This document shows, piece after piece, positions 1 through 11,532 of a DNA stretch of 55,319 nucleotides (the stretch's first letter is position 1; the number at the start of each line of letters is the position of its first letter). The translations under genes were made by a program, and so were the position numbers. Source of the stretch: Cochliopodium minus (lineage: Eukaryota > Discosea > Himatismenida > Cochliopodiidae); assembly GCA_024220525.1 (NCBI GenBank), contig JAMYWO010000265.1:1-55319 (forward strand), read 5' to 3'. Under the pieces are notes generated by a model that searched no databases, was not told where the DNA came from, and saw nothing but the letters and a program-made list of their open reading frames with translations.

Positions 1-180
1 ATCTTTAATATTTATTTTTAATGTGAAGGAAAATATTCTTTTATTTAAGAATTTATTTTATTTTAGTTTTTTAAATTATTTTTCTTTTTTTTTTTTAATT
101 TAAAAATTTTAGTCATTTATTTTTTTTCATTTTCGTTTTTGTAAATTATTTTTTTCTTATTATCCAATATTTTTTTAAAG

Positions 181-2609
181 ACACTGTTAATGGCGAAATC
201 AAGTTACGAAGCAATCAAAGAATTTGAAAAAGAAAATAAAACAAAAAAAAGTGAAGAAGACAACGAGGGGATGGTGGTAAGCAGGGCAGGAGCACTGGGA
301 ACGCACCGCTACGCCTCTCAAACATGGAGCGGCGACAATTCTTCTTCATGGGAGACTCTCCTTTGGAACATTCCTATGTGTTTGGGTCTCGGTCTTTGTG
401 GTTGGGTGGGTAATGGTCCTGACATTGGTGGTTTTGTAGTTTTTTTATTTTTTATTTTTTATCTTTTATTTTTTATTTTTTATTTTTTATTTTTTTATTT
501 TTTTATTTTATTTAATTTTTTTATTTTATTTGATTTTTTTATTTTTTTATTTTTTATTTTTGGATTTTTAGGCAGGTGAAAAACCAAGTGAAGAGCTTTT
601 TCTCAGATGGGTTCAACTGGGAGTTTTCATGCCAAGATTTTCAATACACAGCAGTTCATGGAAAAATAGCAAGGTTTTATTACAAATTTTTTATTATTAT
701 TAACAAAATTTTTTAGTAAATTATAATTTTTTTTACAGTTTAACTAAAAATAATTTTTTAATTTTTATTTTTTATTTTATAATTATCTATAATTATTATT
801 TTATTTTTTTCCTTTATTATATTCATTCTGTCCTCGTATGGATAATTCATGAAGATTTTATTTCATTTTAATAAAGCATTAAATTTCGTCTTTTATTTTC
901 ATTTTTCATTTTTCATTATATTTTTATTTTTTAATTATTTTTTATTTTTTTATTTTTTTATTATTTTTTATTTTTTTATTTTTTATTATTTTTTTTCATT
1001 TAATTTTTTAAAAATAGGAAAATGACTTGTCAACAACAAACGAACCATGGATGTACGAGAACATAATTGAAGAAGTGAGAGCAGCACTCCAACTCAGAGC
1101 GAGAATGAGAACCTTCCTCTATTCATTGTACATCAAAGCAAACAAAAAAGGCTACCCCGTTGCCTCACCCATGATCTTTCACTACCCCCTTCTCTCTTCT
1201 CTTTATTCCGATCAATCCTTCCAATACATGTTGGGCAAACATTTGATCGTTTCTCCTGTTACTCGGCCTGGTCAGACGGTTGTTGAGGTTTTTTTGCCTC
1301 CTCATGAGACTTTCTACGATTTGGATGAGAAGAAAGTTTATTCCGATGTCAAAGAAAAACTGTTTGTCAATGTTCTGAATAGAAAATTGTTCGGAATTCC
1401 AGTTTTTCTCAAAAAAGGTATTTTTGTTTTTATTTTATTTATTTTTTATTTTTATTTTTATTTTTATTTTTATTTTTATTTTTATTTTTATTTTTATTTT
1501 AATAAACACATTTTTTTTAAGGCAACTTTTTGAGACGTTCATATCTAAAAAGAGCAAAAGGAAAATAGAAAAAGTGAAAAACATGGAACAGTTGATTAGT
1601 TTCATTAAACCTTCCAACCTCGCCTTACCTCCCTCTTCTCAAAATTACCATTCCAAAACCATCAAAGCCTACAAAATTAATGTTAAGGGTTTGTTAAAAA
1701 AAAAAAAATTTTTAAAAAATAAAAAAATAAAAACAAATAATTTAATTTTTATTTTTTATTTATTTTTTATGTTTTGTTTATTTTTGTTATTTTTTTTCAA
1801 TATTTTTCTTTTATTTTTTTTTTAATTTTTTTCATTTTTTTTTTTTTTTCTTTTTTGTTTTAATATAGGGAAGAGCCAAATAAGGGATATTAAATTTACG
1901 TTGGATTCGATATTGAACATAGACCCTTCTTCAAATAAAATTAAGAATGAGAAGCACATTTCTGATTTTTTAAATTTTGTTTCATACACCAGTGGTTTGT
2001 TACTTCATCTCAAATTTTCTGACGAAGACACTTCTACTTCTACCATTACTGACTCTATCGATAAATCTCCTCGTAAATCTGGTGGTAAATAAAAAAAAAT
2101 CTTAGTGATTTTTTATTTTATTTTTCCTTTTTTATTTTTTATTTATTATTTTTTATTTTTTAATTTGAATTTTTTTTTTTATTTTTTATTTTATTTTTAT
2201 TTTTAAAATTTTTTTTTAAAATTTTTTTAATTTTTTTGTATTTTGTATTTTTTATTTGTGATTTTTATTTTTTATTTTTTATTTTTTTATTTGTTATTTT
2301 TTATTTTTTATTTTTATTGTTTCATATTTTATTTTAATCACAGAATTTAAATATGAATATGAATTACTTTCTCCTGGTAGAACACTCGCCATAAATAACA
2401 AAGATCAGCCCCTTCTCAATCTCAACACTGAATTTTATAGTAACAATAATAACAATATTAATAATAATAATTATTATAATAATAATAATATTAATAACGA
2501 AAATAATAACAATACAAACAGTACTAATAAAAATATAAATTCTTATGATTTTAATATTAACAGTATCAATAATAATAATAATAATAATAAACATAATGGT
2601 AATAATAAC

Positions 2610-2648
<39 letters not shown>

Positions 2649-2649
2649 C

Positions 2650-2686
<37 letters not shown>

Positions 2687-3713
2687 TAATAATAATAATA
2701 ATAATGGTAATAATATTGGTAATAATAGTGATAAAGAAACAAATAATAATTACTCCTTCAATAATTACAAAAAAAAAACTAACAGTCTCGATAACAATAA
2801 CAATAAGAATGATATTAATTATTCTAATGATATCAATAAGAATGATAATAATATCAATAAGAATGAAAGCAATAATAATGATATCAATAATAATGATAAT
2901 AATATCAATAAAAGTAATGTAAATGTAAATGTGAATATAATAAATGATTATGAATCAAATATTGACATGGATAACAAAGAGACAAAGGAGAGCAGTAACG
3001 GTAATAATGGAATCAGTAATGGGAATGAAAAAAAAAAGAGAAATAGCATTTCTGTGCCCAAAATTACTTTTGACACTGTAATTGGAAAAATTGATAAAAA
3101 ATTTCAAAGGTGAAATAAATATTATTTTTAACAACTTTTTTTAAAAAATTTTTTTTTTCTTTAAATAAAGGTGGAAAGTAGATAAGATGGACACAACATT
3201 TAGAAAGTACAAGTTTTTCTCGGAGGAAGATCGCACAAGTGTCATAAAAACCATTTTCAATACTTCTTTCAATCTCCCTCTCTTTAACCATTTTCTCCAT
3301 CACTATTATGTTGGTGATATAAATAATGTTTATTTTTTAATATTTTTTATTTTTATTTTTTGTTTTTATGATTTAAAAAAGAAAAAAATAGTGATTTGGA
3401 AATTCTGTTTTGATAGCATCCTCGTTCTGAAGCAACTTTCAATTAAACGTGAAATTAACATAAGTAGAGTAGAATTCATTAAACCTTATTCCCATTCTCC
3501 CAACCACTTTATCATAAAGTTAAAAGTAAACTTTCATATTAATATTTTTATTTATAAATTTGTTTTCCCTAGAATGATAATGAAAAGATTTGTTTCTGTG
3601 AAAATGCTTCTATGCTCATCAAACTTACCAATATTCTCATTAATCTTCAAGGTAACAATGAGGACAATATTTTGCAGAATAGCATTTTGGATCAAATTGT
3701 CCAAAATCTTTGA
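181..3713 (+). CDS. GH31 family alpha-glucosidase, 3' part, probably continuing into an Asn-rich C-terminal region
   Basis: Glycoside hydrolase family 31 enzymes release glucose or xylose from alpha-linked sugars. The gene enters from the left, so the WxDMNE nucleophile region is outside. Exon 181-435 carries SRAGALGTHRY, WSGDNSSSW (with the Asp expected to be the acid/base) and GPDIGGF. Exon 572-673 has LFLRWVQLGVFMPRF. Exon 1018 to about 1417 has NEPWMYE and ends near IPVFLKK, as in the family. The next splice (about 1418-1570) is unclear, because the obvious AG at 1521 puts the downstream open frame out of phase. Later exons are about 1535-1690, 1869-2089, 2343-3108 (long AAT-coded Asn run), 3170-3314, 3390-3525 and about 3575-3713, ending with TGA. 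The part after 1900 resembles nothing I know. It could be a C-terminal extension or a second gene without a visible ATG. The GH31 call is firm; the gene extent is not. Confidence 0.7.
1441..1500. repeat. (TTTTTA)n intronic microsatellite
   Basis: Near-perfect tandem hexamers of T5A lie inside the intron after the main GH31 exon. Similar tracts lie at about 13980-14070, 14458-14520, 30170-30220 and 40430-40530. All are in introns or beside the assembly gap, so they are a general feature of non-coding DNA here. Confidence 0.85.
2440..2760. repeat. AAT trinucleotide repeat coding for polyasparagine
   Basis: The tract is mostly AAT with scattered AAC, GAT and AAA. In the frame joined to the flanking exon it reads as an Asn run with occasional Lys, His, Asp and Gly. 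Other frames give Ile or Tyr runs with no flanking coding sequence. Confidence 0.85.
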
Positions 3714-3770
3714 ACTTTTACAACTCTTGTATTAATAAAGTGTTTTAGATTTTTAATTTTTTTGAAATGT

Positions 3771-5658
3771 TTAGTATTTGTTAATCTTTTCCTGAAAAAG
3801 GATTAAAGATTGGAGAACTTTGGAGATGTCAGGGCGATTGACATGATCATAGTCCCACATTTGTTGAACTAATAAAACAAACTCAGGAAGAAAAGTAGAG
3901 AGTAAGTGCTTTGGAAACAAAGGTCTTTCTCCTTTTTCTACTGCTTCAGCAACCAAAAAAGCGCCTTTGATGTTGTAAAAAGGAAGGAGACCTGTGGCAG
4001 ACTCAAAAAGAATCATTGCAAACGAAAAAATATCAGTACTCAAATTGTAATCTTCTCCTTTCAAAACTTCATTACTTATGTATCTTGGAGTTCCCATACC
4101 TTTCAAAGGAGGTTATCAGAATTAATTAAATTTTTAAAGTTTTAATTTAATTTACCTTGAGTCATACGGGGATCAGATTCACAAAACAAGCGGGCAATTC
4201 CAAAGTCAATCAACACTGCTCCTCCCTCATCGTTCAATAAAACATTTGCACTCTTTATATCTCTATGAACAATGCCCATGGAGTGTAAATACTTTATTGC
4301 TGTCCGTAGTAAATTAAAACAAAAATCAAAAATTAAAACTCTTTTTTTTTTTTTTTTAACCCTTTGAAACATCTATGCATATTTTCAATAGTTCATTGAA
4401 AGGTAATCCTTGTGTTGTTTCGAACATGTCATCTTTCACTGTGTATTGTGGATCCTTGAATTCAGGATGCAATTTATCATAAAGGGAGCCTTTTTGAAAT
4501 AAAAAAAGAGATTAAAACAAAATTAATAAAAATTATATAATTAAAAAAAAAAAAATAAAATGAAATAAATAAAAAAAAAAAAAATAAGATTGTTTAAATT
4601 ACCATTTTTGTGATAAGGCAAAACCAAAAAGAGATTGGGTCTGACAGAGGAACCACCAACGCAAGTCAAAAGATATTTGCAACGTACTATGCTCATGATG
4701 ATAAGTTCATTTAAAAACTCCACATTGTTTTGCATTTCACTGTTAAATTTTTTTATTGCCACTTTTTGTGAATTATATTCTCCTTCGAACACATTTGAAC
4801 TTGCTCCAAACCTTTTTATATGGTAAAAAATAAAAATTATATATTTTCAAATGCTGAATAAAAATTATATTAAAATTATATTAATGAAATGGGAAAACAA
4901 TTATTTTTGAAATTACCCTATTTTTTGATTGTAGATAATTTGATCATGATTGATATAGTGGTGAAGAATAGGTGAAGGAACTCCACTTTTGATCATATTC
5001 TTTAATACTTCTATTATCTTTTTCTGCAGAAAGAATAAAAAATGAAAAATCCAAAATTTTAAAATATATTTTTTTACTTTATGATTATCAGAAGCCCTGA
5101 TAAAAACTTGTTCAAGAAAATAATGATTGCATTTTTCAGATATGATTGAGAAAAAATTTTTATTCTCCAATGACATGTCCACCAGAAATGAAATTGACAT
5201 TTTCCTTATTGACTCGACTAAATCAAATAATAATTTTAATATTAAAAATTATATTTTAAATTATTTACCACGACTGCGTTTAGCTAGTTTGAGAAGGCGG
5301 AAAGCTAAGAAATTGGAAATGAATTTTCCTTCTTCATTTAGTTCACGCTGAAGAAGAGAAGGATCAAAAAACTCTGATAATTCATTGTATATTCCTTCCC
5401 CCCCTTCGTTTCCTTCATTATTGTTTCCATTATTATTATTATTACCATGAAGATAGTTGAAAAAGATTCCACTCCCTTCACTTATACTTCCCATGTTTTC
5501 ATCCATAACATTTGTTGTTTGTGTGGATAATAATTGAGGACTATTTTCTCTCCCATCACTGTTCCCACTCTTTGTGCTACTATTATTACTAATATTACTA
5601 ATATTATTACCAATATTATTACCAATATTTTTATTATTATTATTAATGTTATTAACAC

Positions 5659-5722
<64 letters not shown>

Positions 5723-8700
5723 ATTGTTATTGTTTTCGTTGATGTTGGTAGGATTAGTATTATTGGGGAGATGATGGGTGTTTATTAAAATGTTGTTGTT
5801 TACAATGATATTGGCTTTTTTATTATTTGAATTGTTATTACTGTTATTACTGTTATTACTGTTATTACTGTTATTACTGTTACTATTGTTACTATTGTTA
5901 TTATTGTTACTTTTTAGGTCAATGAGATTATTATTATTGGAGGAATTACCATAATTATCGTAAATGATAACTTCAGGTTCTATAAGATCTGTAGAATAAT
6001 CTTGTTCTCTCACATATATCTTTGTATTTCCTCCATTATTAATATTGTTATTATTACTACTATAATTTCCTGTATTGTTAATATTCATAGATGAAAAAGA
6101 TGATGTGGATAGTGATGATGATGTCGTTGAAGTTGATATCGTCGATGTCTCCGAACTACTACAAAATAAGACAAACATAATAAAGTTTAATTAATATAAA
6201 TATACATAAAATTGATAAATTAAAAATTAATAAATTAATAAATTAATAAATTAATAAATTAATAAATTAATAAATTAATAAATTAATAAATTAATAAATT
6301 AATAAATTAAAAACCAATATAAATAAAATTTGATAAATTTTATAAATTAAACCAAAATAAAGATTTGATTTGTTAATGGAAACCTTGAAGAAAGACCAAT
6401 GGTGCTGGAATCATGATGTACAATGTGATGCAAATGAGATTTTCCAACACTATTTCCATTATTATGATCATTGTTATCATTGTTTTTATTATTTTTATTA
6501 TTTTTATTGTTTTTGTTGGAGGATATGTTGTTATTATCTAGAAGATCATCGTTATCATGAATGATGTTATTATTAATGTTATCTTTATTCTCTTCTCCTT
6601 CATCATCACTAGAAGGGGTTATTTGATGATAAGAAAGATTGGTTTTAGCAAAAACGGGGAGAGAAGGAGAGGAAATTTCCAATTTTTTTTTGGTTGGATT
6701 TCCTGTGGGAATGGAGGGCATGGTTGGATGAATTGGATGATTTTTATTTGGAGGAATTTTGGTAAGAAGGTTTTTATTTGGAAAGTCTGTATTTTTATTA
6801 GGAGAATGTTTAATGGGAGAATGTTTGGTGTGAAGATTACTTTTGGTATTGGGAGAATCATGGAGAAGATTAGAAGAAGGAATAGGGGAACGAGAAGACA
6901 AAAGAGGAGAAAGGATGGGAGAAGGTTTATTGTTATTAAAAGAAACATTTGCAGTATTTTTAGGAGAAACAATGCTGTATAAATTTGCACTTGTTGTTAT
7001 TTCATTATTACTGTTATTACTATTATTACTGTTATTATTATTACTGCTACTGTTTGGTGCTTGAGTAGATCTAGAAGAAGTAGTAGATTGATGAGTTTCA
7101 TGTTTATTTAGGTCTAATTTAAATGAAATAAACTTTGTTTTATTCATTAAAGAATTACTATTGTTATTATTATTATTGTTATTATTATTAGTGTTATTAT
7201 TATTTTTGTGAAAACTTTTGTTAAGATTGTTTAGCAATTTGTTGAGATTACTGTTATTGTTACTGTCTCCTTTTTTTTGTTTTTTTTTGTTTTTTTTGGG
7301 ACTCGTTATTTCTATTTCACTTGTTGTAGGTGTCTCATCTAACAATTTTTTATTTTTTTTTTTTTAATAAAAATTATTAACACTTAAAGTTAAATGATTT
7401 AATATTTATTTATTTAAAATTATTTGGTATTTTAATATTTATTTAAAATTATTTGGTATTAATTTAATTTTTATTTAAAATTAATTAATAAATCTAAAAA
7501 GAGGAATATTTACCAGGAGGAGAAAGAAATTTTTGGTTTTTGAAGAACCATTCAGAAAGACATTCTAAACCTTGCTCTATTGAATCTTTTGTTTTGCAAA
7601 ATACTTTTATCATTGCCACTCTTGTGTTTATCCTTTCTTCTTTCGCATATTTTTCTTTTATCCCTTTTATTTTTTTATCATTATTTCATTTTTTAATAAT
7701 AATACATTTTAATACAAAATTATTAAATAATATATAATATTGTTAATAAATAATCAATTTAAATAAAATAAAATAAATAAATATAAAAATATTAAATAAA
7801 TAAAATAAAATAAATATAAAAATATTAAATAAATAAATTAATAAATAAATATAAAAATATTAAATAAATAAATTAATAAATAAATATAAAAATATTAAAT
7901 GTAAGTCTAAGTAAATAGTAAAGATCATTAAAAAAAAAAAGGGGGGAAGATATTTACATGTGGTAGAAAGGTTGAAAAGGTGACGAGAGATGATGGGATC
8001 AAAAGATTTGATGAGACAATTGAGACGTTTGAGATAACGTTTTTTACGAGGAGAAAAAGTGAATTTACGTAAAAAATCAGAAAGATAAGGATCTGAATGT
8101 GATCCCGTTGATAATTTGTATAACCAATCTAATATCGTTGGTGTTCCCTTTTGTATTATAAATGGTGGTGGTGATGATAGAGGATTATCATGAAAAATAA
8201 AATTTGTCAAATTTTGCAGTTTCGATATCCCCACCTATTATTATCATTATTAATATTATTATTATTATTAATATTAATAATATGAAAAATATTGATTTTA
8301 AATGAAATATATGATATTAAATAAATAAACAAAAAAATATGATGAATTGATAAAACTAATATGATAATAAATAAAACAAAAAAATATGATGATTAATTAA
8401 AAAAAGTAAATATTAAATGAATATAATTTGTAAATAAAAAAAAGTGAATATAAAAAGAGGAGGAGGAGGATTTTACAGTGAGAAATTTGAGTTTATTGAA
8501 AGAAATGTCAAGAAAAGAAAGTTTTTGAAGATTAGAGATTTTATTATCAATGTATTTAAGTTTATTGTTAGAAAGACGAAATTTAGAAAGATGAGAAAGA
8601 GAGTAAAGGGAAGAATGAATCTTTTTTAAACGATTATTACGTAAATCTAAATCTTTAAGATGTTTAAGAGAAAAGATATTACCATTATAAAGTTTTTCTC

Positions 8701-9648
8701 CCAATTTCATTCCCCACATTACCAGTTTTTTTAAAAGAGGAGGAAAAGAAAGGAAATCAAGTTTACGTAATTTTTCATTTCCACTTATATTCACTCCTTC
8801 CAATTTTACCATTTTCTCTGAAAAGATATGGTGTAAATATCTTATATTATTTTGTTTTAAATTTACTTTTTTAAGAGTGTATAGATACTGGAAGGATGGA
8901 GGTATTTTTATTAGTTTATTAAATGAAAGATCAATCTTTTCAATCTTTTTCATATTTTCAAATTTATCTCCTATCACTTCTATTTCATTATTACTCATTT
9001 TAAGTTTTACCAATTTCCCTACATTTTCCATGTTTTCTACTTTTTTAATTTTATTGTGAGACACGTCCAATACTCTTAAATTTCCACAATTTCTCATCAA
9101 TTCTTCTATTTCTATTTTTTTTTTTTTTATTAAAAATTATGAATGAATAATAATAATTAATATATAATTTAAATTAAAAATAAAATCAATATATATATAT
9201 TTCTTTTTATAAAGGGTGAATATTATATTTTTTCCAATAAAATTGAAGGAGATTAATTACCCTCAAGATCACAGCTTACAATGTATAAATGAGTTACATT
9301 ATTGAATACAATCATGGAGATATTCATTTTGAAAAAAAAAGGTTGGTGAGACAAATTCAAAACATTTTTTTCAGTATTGTTAAAATCAAATAATTCATCT
9401 TCATCTTTCAAATATTTATTTTGTTGAGGAGTCATTATTTTCATTATCTCTGTCAATTTCTTTATTCTCTCTTTTTGTTGATCTCTTTTGGTCTGATTCA
9501 TTATATTTTCTTGCTTCTTTAATTTTTCTCCTTTTGGAGAGGTTGGTACAGATTTTGATTTTCTTTTCAACCCCAAATCTATTATACTAGCCAAATTTAA
9601 TTTTGAAATAAACTCATTTCTATTCAAATCTATACTGATATCATCCAT
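3771..9648 (-). CDS. Leucine-rich-repeat protein kinase (TKL-like) with long Asn-rich linker
   Basis: A chain of about twelve exons on the minus strand. Exon 1 (9261-9648) starts at ATG 9648 with a charged N-terminus. Exons 8477-9105 and 7958-8234 hold about ten LRRs (LDLRNNRLKKI, FLDISFNKLKFL). Exon 7514 to about 7690 is an unrecognised helical segment. Exons 6384-7338 and 5269-6158 are low-complexity, rich in Asn and Ser. The kinase domain follows: glycine loop IGFGASSNVFEGEY split at about 4815, VAIKKF, a helix-C Glu in FLNELI, then HRDIKSANVLL, DFGIAR, GTPRYISNEVL and STDIFSFAMILFE. The usual APE reads SNE; the catalytic Lys, Asp and DFG are present, so it is probably active. It is likely a cytoplasmic signalling kinase sensing a partner through its LRRs. 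Two separate genes (LRR and kinase) remain possible, but no in-frame ATG or terminator was found between them. Confidence 0.72.
5655..5720. repeat. ATT/AAT triplet run (polyasparagine of the kinase linker)
   Basis: ATT repeats on the plus strand read as AAT, hence Asn, on the coding minus strand, inside the exon between the LRRs and the kinase domain. Further interrupted copies flank it between 5410 and 6090. Confidence 0.85.
6225..6310. repeat. 8-base tandem repeat (AATAAATT)n in a kinase intron
   Basis: About ten near-perfect copies of the octamer lie in the intron between the two Asn-rich exons (about 6159-6383). Confidence 0.9.
7826..7895. repeat. Perfect 35-base tandem duplication in a kinase intron
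   Basis: Positions 7826-7860 and 7861-7895 are identical and contiguous, in the intron between exons 7958-8234 and about 7514-7690. The array is pure A/T. Confidence 0.9.
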
Positions 9649-9672
9649 TTTTTTAATTAATTAATATAAAAA
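9649..9672. promoter_or_regulatory. 24-base divergent spacer between the LRR-kinase and PIG-M start codons
   Basis: The two ATGs point away from each other with only 24 A/T bases between them, including three TTAA/TAAT steps. Any core promoter for either gene must lie here or inside the other gene's first exon. No TATA box can be told apart in such AT-rich DNA. Confidence 0.5.
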
Positions 9673-11193
9673 ATGAGATATATTTATATAATTTCTATAG
9701 CAATTAGGGTGTTATTAATATTATATGGAGAATATCAAGACAGAAATTTTGCTGTAAAATATACAGACATTGATTACAATGTTTTTACTGATGCTGCAAG
9801 ATATGTTTCAGAAGGATCAAGTCCCTACAATAGATCAACATATAGGTACACTCCCTTATTAGCATGGATGTTATTAGGAAATATATGGTTCATTAATTGT
9901 TTTGGGAAACTTTTGTTCATTGCTTGTGATATCTTTGTCGGATTTTATATTGAAAAAATAATCAAATTTATAATTGAAGAACAAGAAAATCAAAATATCA
10001 AAGGTAAAAATCAAACTCTTTTTCATTTAATCTAAAGATTCCAAAATTTGTTTCACAAAGAAAAGAAAGATAAATTTGTAAAAAGAGGATTGATGATGTG
10101 GCTATTTAATCCATTTGTGATAAATGTATCTACAAGAGGAAATGCAGAATCAATAATATCCTTTATGGTTGTTTATTTTTTGTATTTTTTTATTTCAGCC
10201 TTTAAAAACCCTGAAAGGGAGAAATTTCATTTAAATGACAAAGAAGCAATTAATGAAGAAGAGAGTAAAAAAAAAAACATACGTTCTCACCTCTTTTTCT
10301 CTTCTTTCGTTTTTGGTCTTTCTATTCATTTCAAAATCTATCCAATCATCTATTCTCTCCCTCTTTTTCTCTTTCTCTCCAAATATCTTTCTGATGAAAA
10401 TGTTGATTCAAATCTAAATAATCATCCAACGAAAAGAAATAGTTTTATTTCGAAATTTAAAATTTTTTTTAAATTTTTTTTGAATGAAAATTCCCTCCTT
10501 TTTGCTTTTTCCACTCTATTTTCTTTTTTGGTGATTAATCTATTTTTCTATTTCTTCTATCGTCATGACTTTTTGCAACACACTTTTTTGTATCACATTT
10601 CTCGTAAAGGTAAAAAAAAAAAATTAGAAAATAAAAAGAAAAATGAAAAAAAACTCTTTAAATTTTAAAGATCATAGACACAACTTTTCAGTATATTTTT
10701 ATTATATCTACCTATTGGGAATGCAAAATGAAAGCAGAATTGTTTCTCTCTTCTCTTTTTTACCCCAAATTTTGTTATTGATTGGATTACCCATAAAATT
10801 TGTTTTGTATTCAAATTCTCAAAACAAATTTGAAAAACTTTTAAAATGCTTACTTTTGGAAACCATTTATTTTGTTGCTTTTAACAAGGTTTTTTTTTTA
10901 TTCATTTAAATTTAATTTATTCAATAATTTAATTATTGGTTTTTAATCATATAAAATAGGTTTACACAGTCCAATACTTTATCTGGTATTTTACACTCCT
11001 TCCTCTTGTGGCTTATTCATTTAGCAACTATAAATTGATAAAACTGTTCCTTATTTGGTTCTTTGGACAATTAATTTGGCTTTCTTCTGCTTATTTTTTG
11101 GAATTTGAAGCTTATAATTCTTATTTTTTCGTTTTTCTCTGTTCTTTCTTTTTCTTTTTCGTAAACATTTATTTATCTTTATCTTTTGTTTAA
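9673..11193 (+). CDS. PIGM: GPI mannosyltransferase 1 catalytic subunit (PIG-M/GPI14)
   Basis: This enzyme adds the first alpha-1,4-linked mannose to GlcN-PI in the ER lumen, using dolichol-phosphate mannose, during GPI-anchor synthesis. Four exons: 9673-10003, 10038-10608, 10669 to about 10890, and about 10961-11193. The first intron is only 34 bases. Family signatures appear in order: GEYQDRNFAVKYTDIDYNVF with the DxD-like acidic motif, YRYTPLLAW, LFNPFVINVSTRGNAES, HFKIYPIIYSLPL, the exon-3 start DHRHNFSVYFYYIYL, and VQYFIWYFTLLPLV in exon 4. Hydrophobic segments throughout fit a multi-span ER protein. Length about 400 residues matches PIG-M. It is complete, starting at the first ATG. PIG-X, its partner subunit, is not in the window. 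Confidence 0.95.
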
Positions 11194-11233
11194 TCAATTA
11201 AATTTATTATTTTTTTATTTATTGTTGTTAATC

Positions 11234-11431
11234 CTAATTAATTAAATCTTCCCAAATACTTTCCAAAATTGAACAATAACTTCCATTAATTTTGATACCG
11301 GTCAAAGAAAGGAGATTCCCCATTCCATTGATCAGTGATCCAAAAAATGATCCTAATTGGAAGTTAATAATGAAATTCAATATTGCAGGATTAGCAGTAA
11401 TGAAAAAGTAATGTAGAACATCAAGACACAT
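11234..11431 (-). CDS. Small hypothetical ORF (65 aa)
   Basis: An open frame from ATG 11431 to the stop at 11234 with a mixed, protein-like composition (SLTGIKINGSYC near the end) and one hydrophobic stretch. It lies between the 3' ends of PIG-M and the downstream ATPase gene. I found no splice path joining it to the ATPase gene, and no family is recognised. It may not be a gene. Confidence 0.3.
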   Translation of the reverse strand: MCLDVLHYFFITANPAILNFIINFQLGSFFGSLINGMGNLLSLTGIKINGSYCSILESIWEDLIN

Positions 11432-11532
11432 TGATAATTTGTTAGTAAAAATGATTGATACAAGGATCAATATTAATCAACAGTTCAAATGATAATTTGG
11501 ATTTCTAAATAACTCATTGATCATTTAGAATT

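Noticed and set aside
2364-2922. Long ORFs of nearly pure Ile on either strand
   Set aside because: They are other frames of the AAT run; the Asn frame connects to coding flanks on both sides and these do not.
3187-3735. A single 182-residue ORF as an independent gene
   Set aside because: It mixes real exon pieces with intron translation; splicing gives a better C-terminal exon in another frame ending at 3713.
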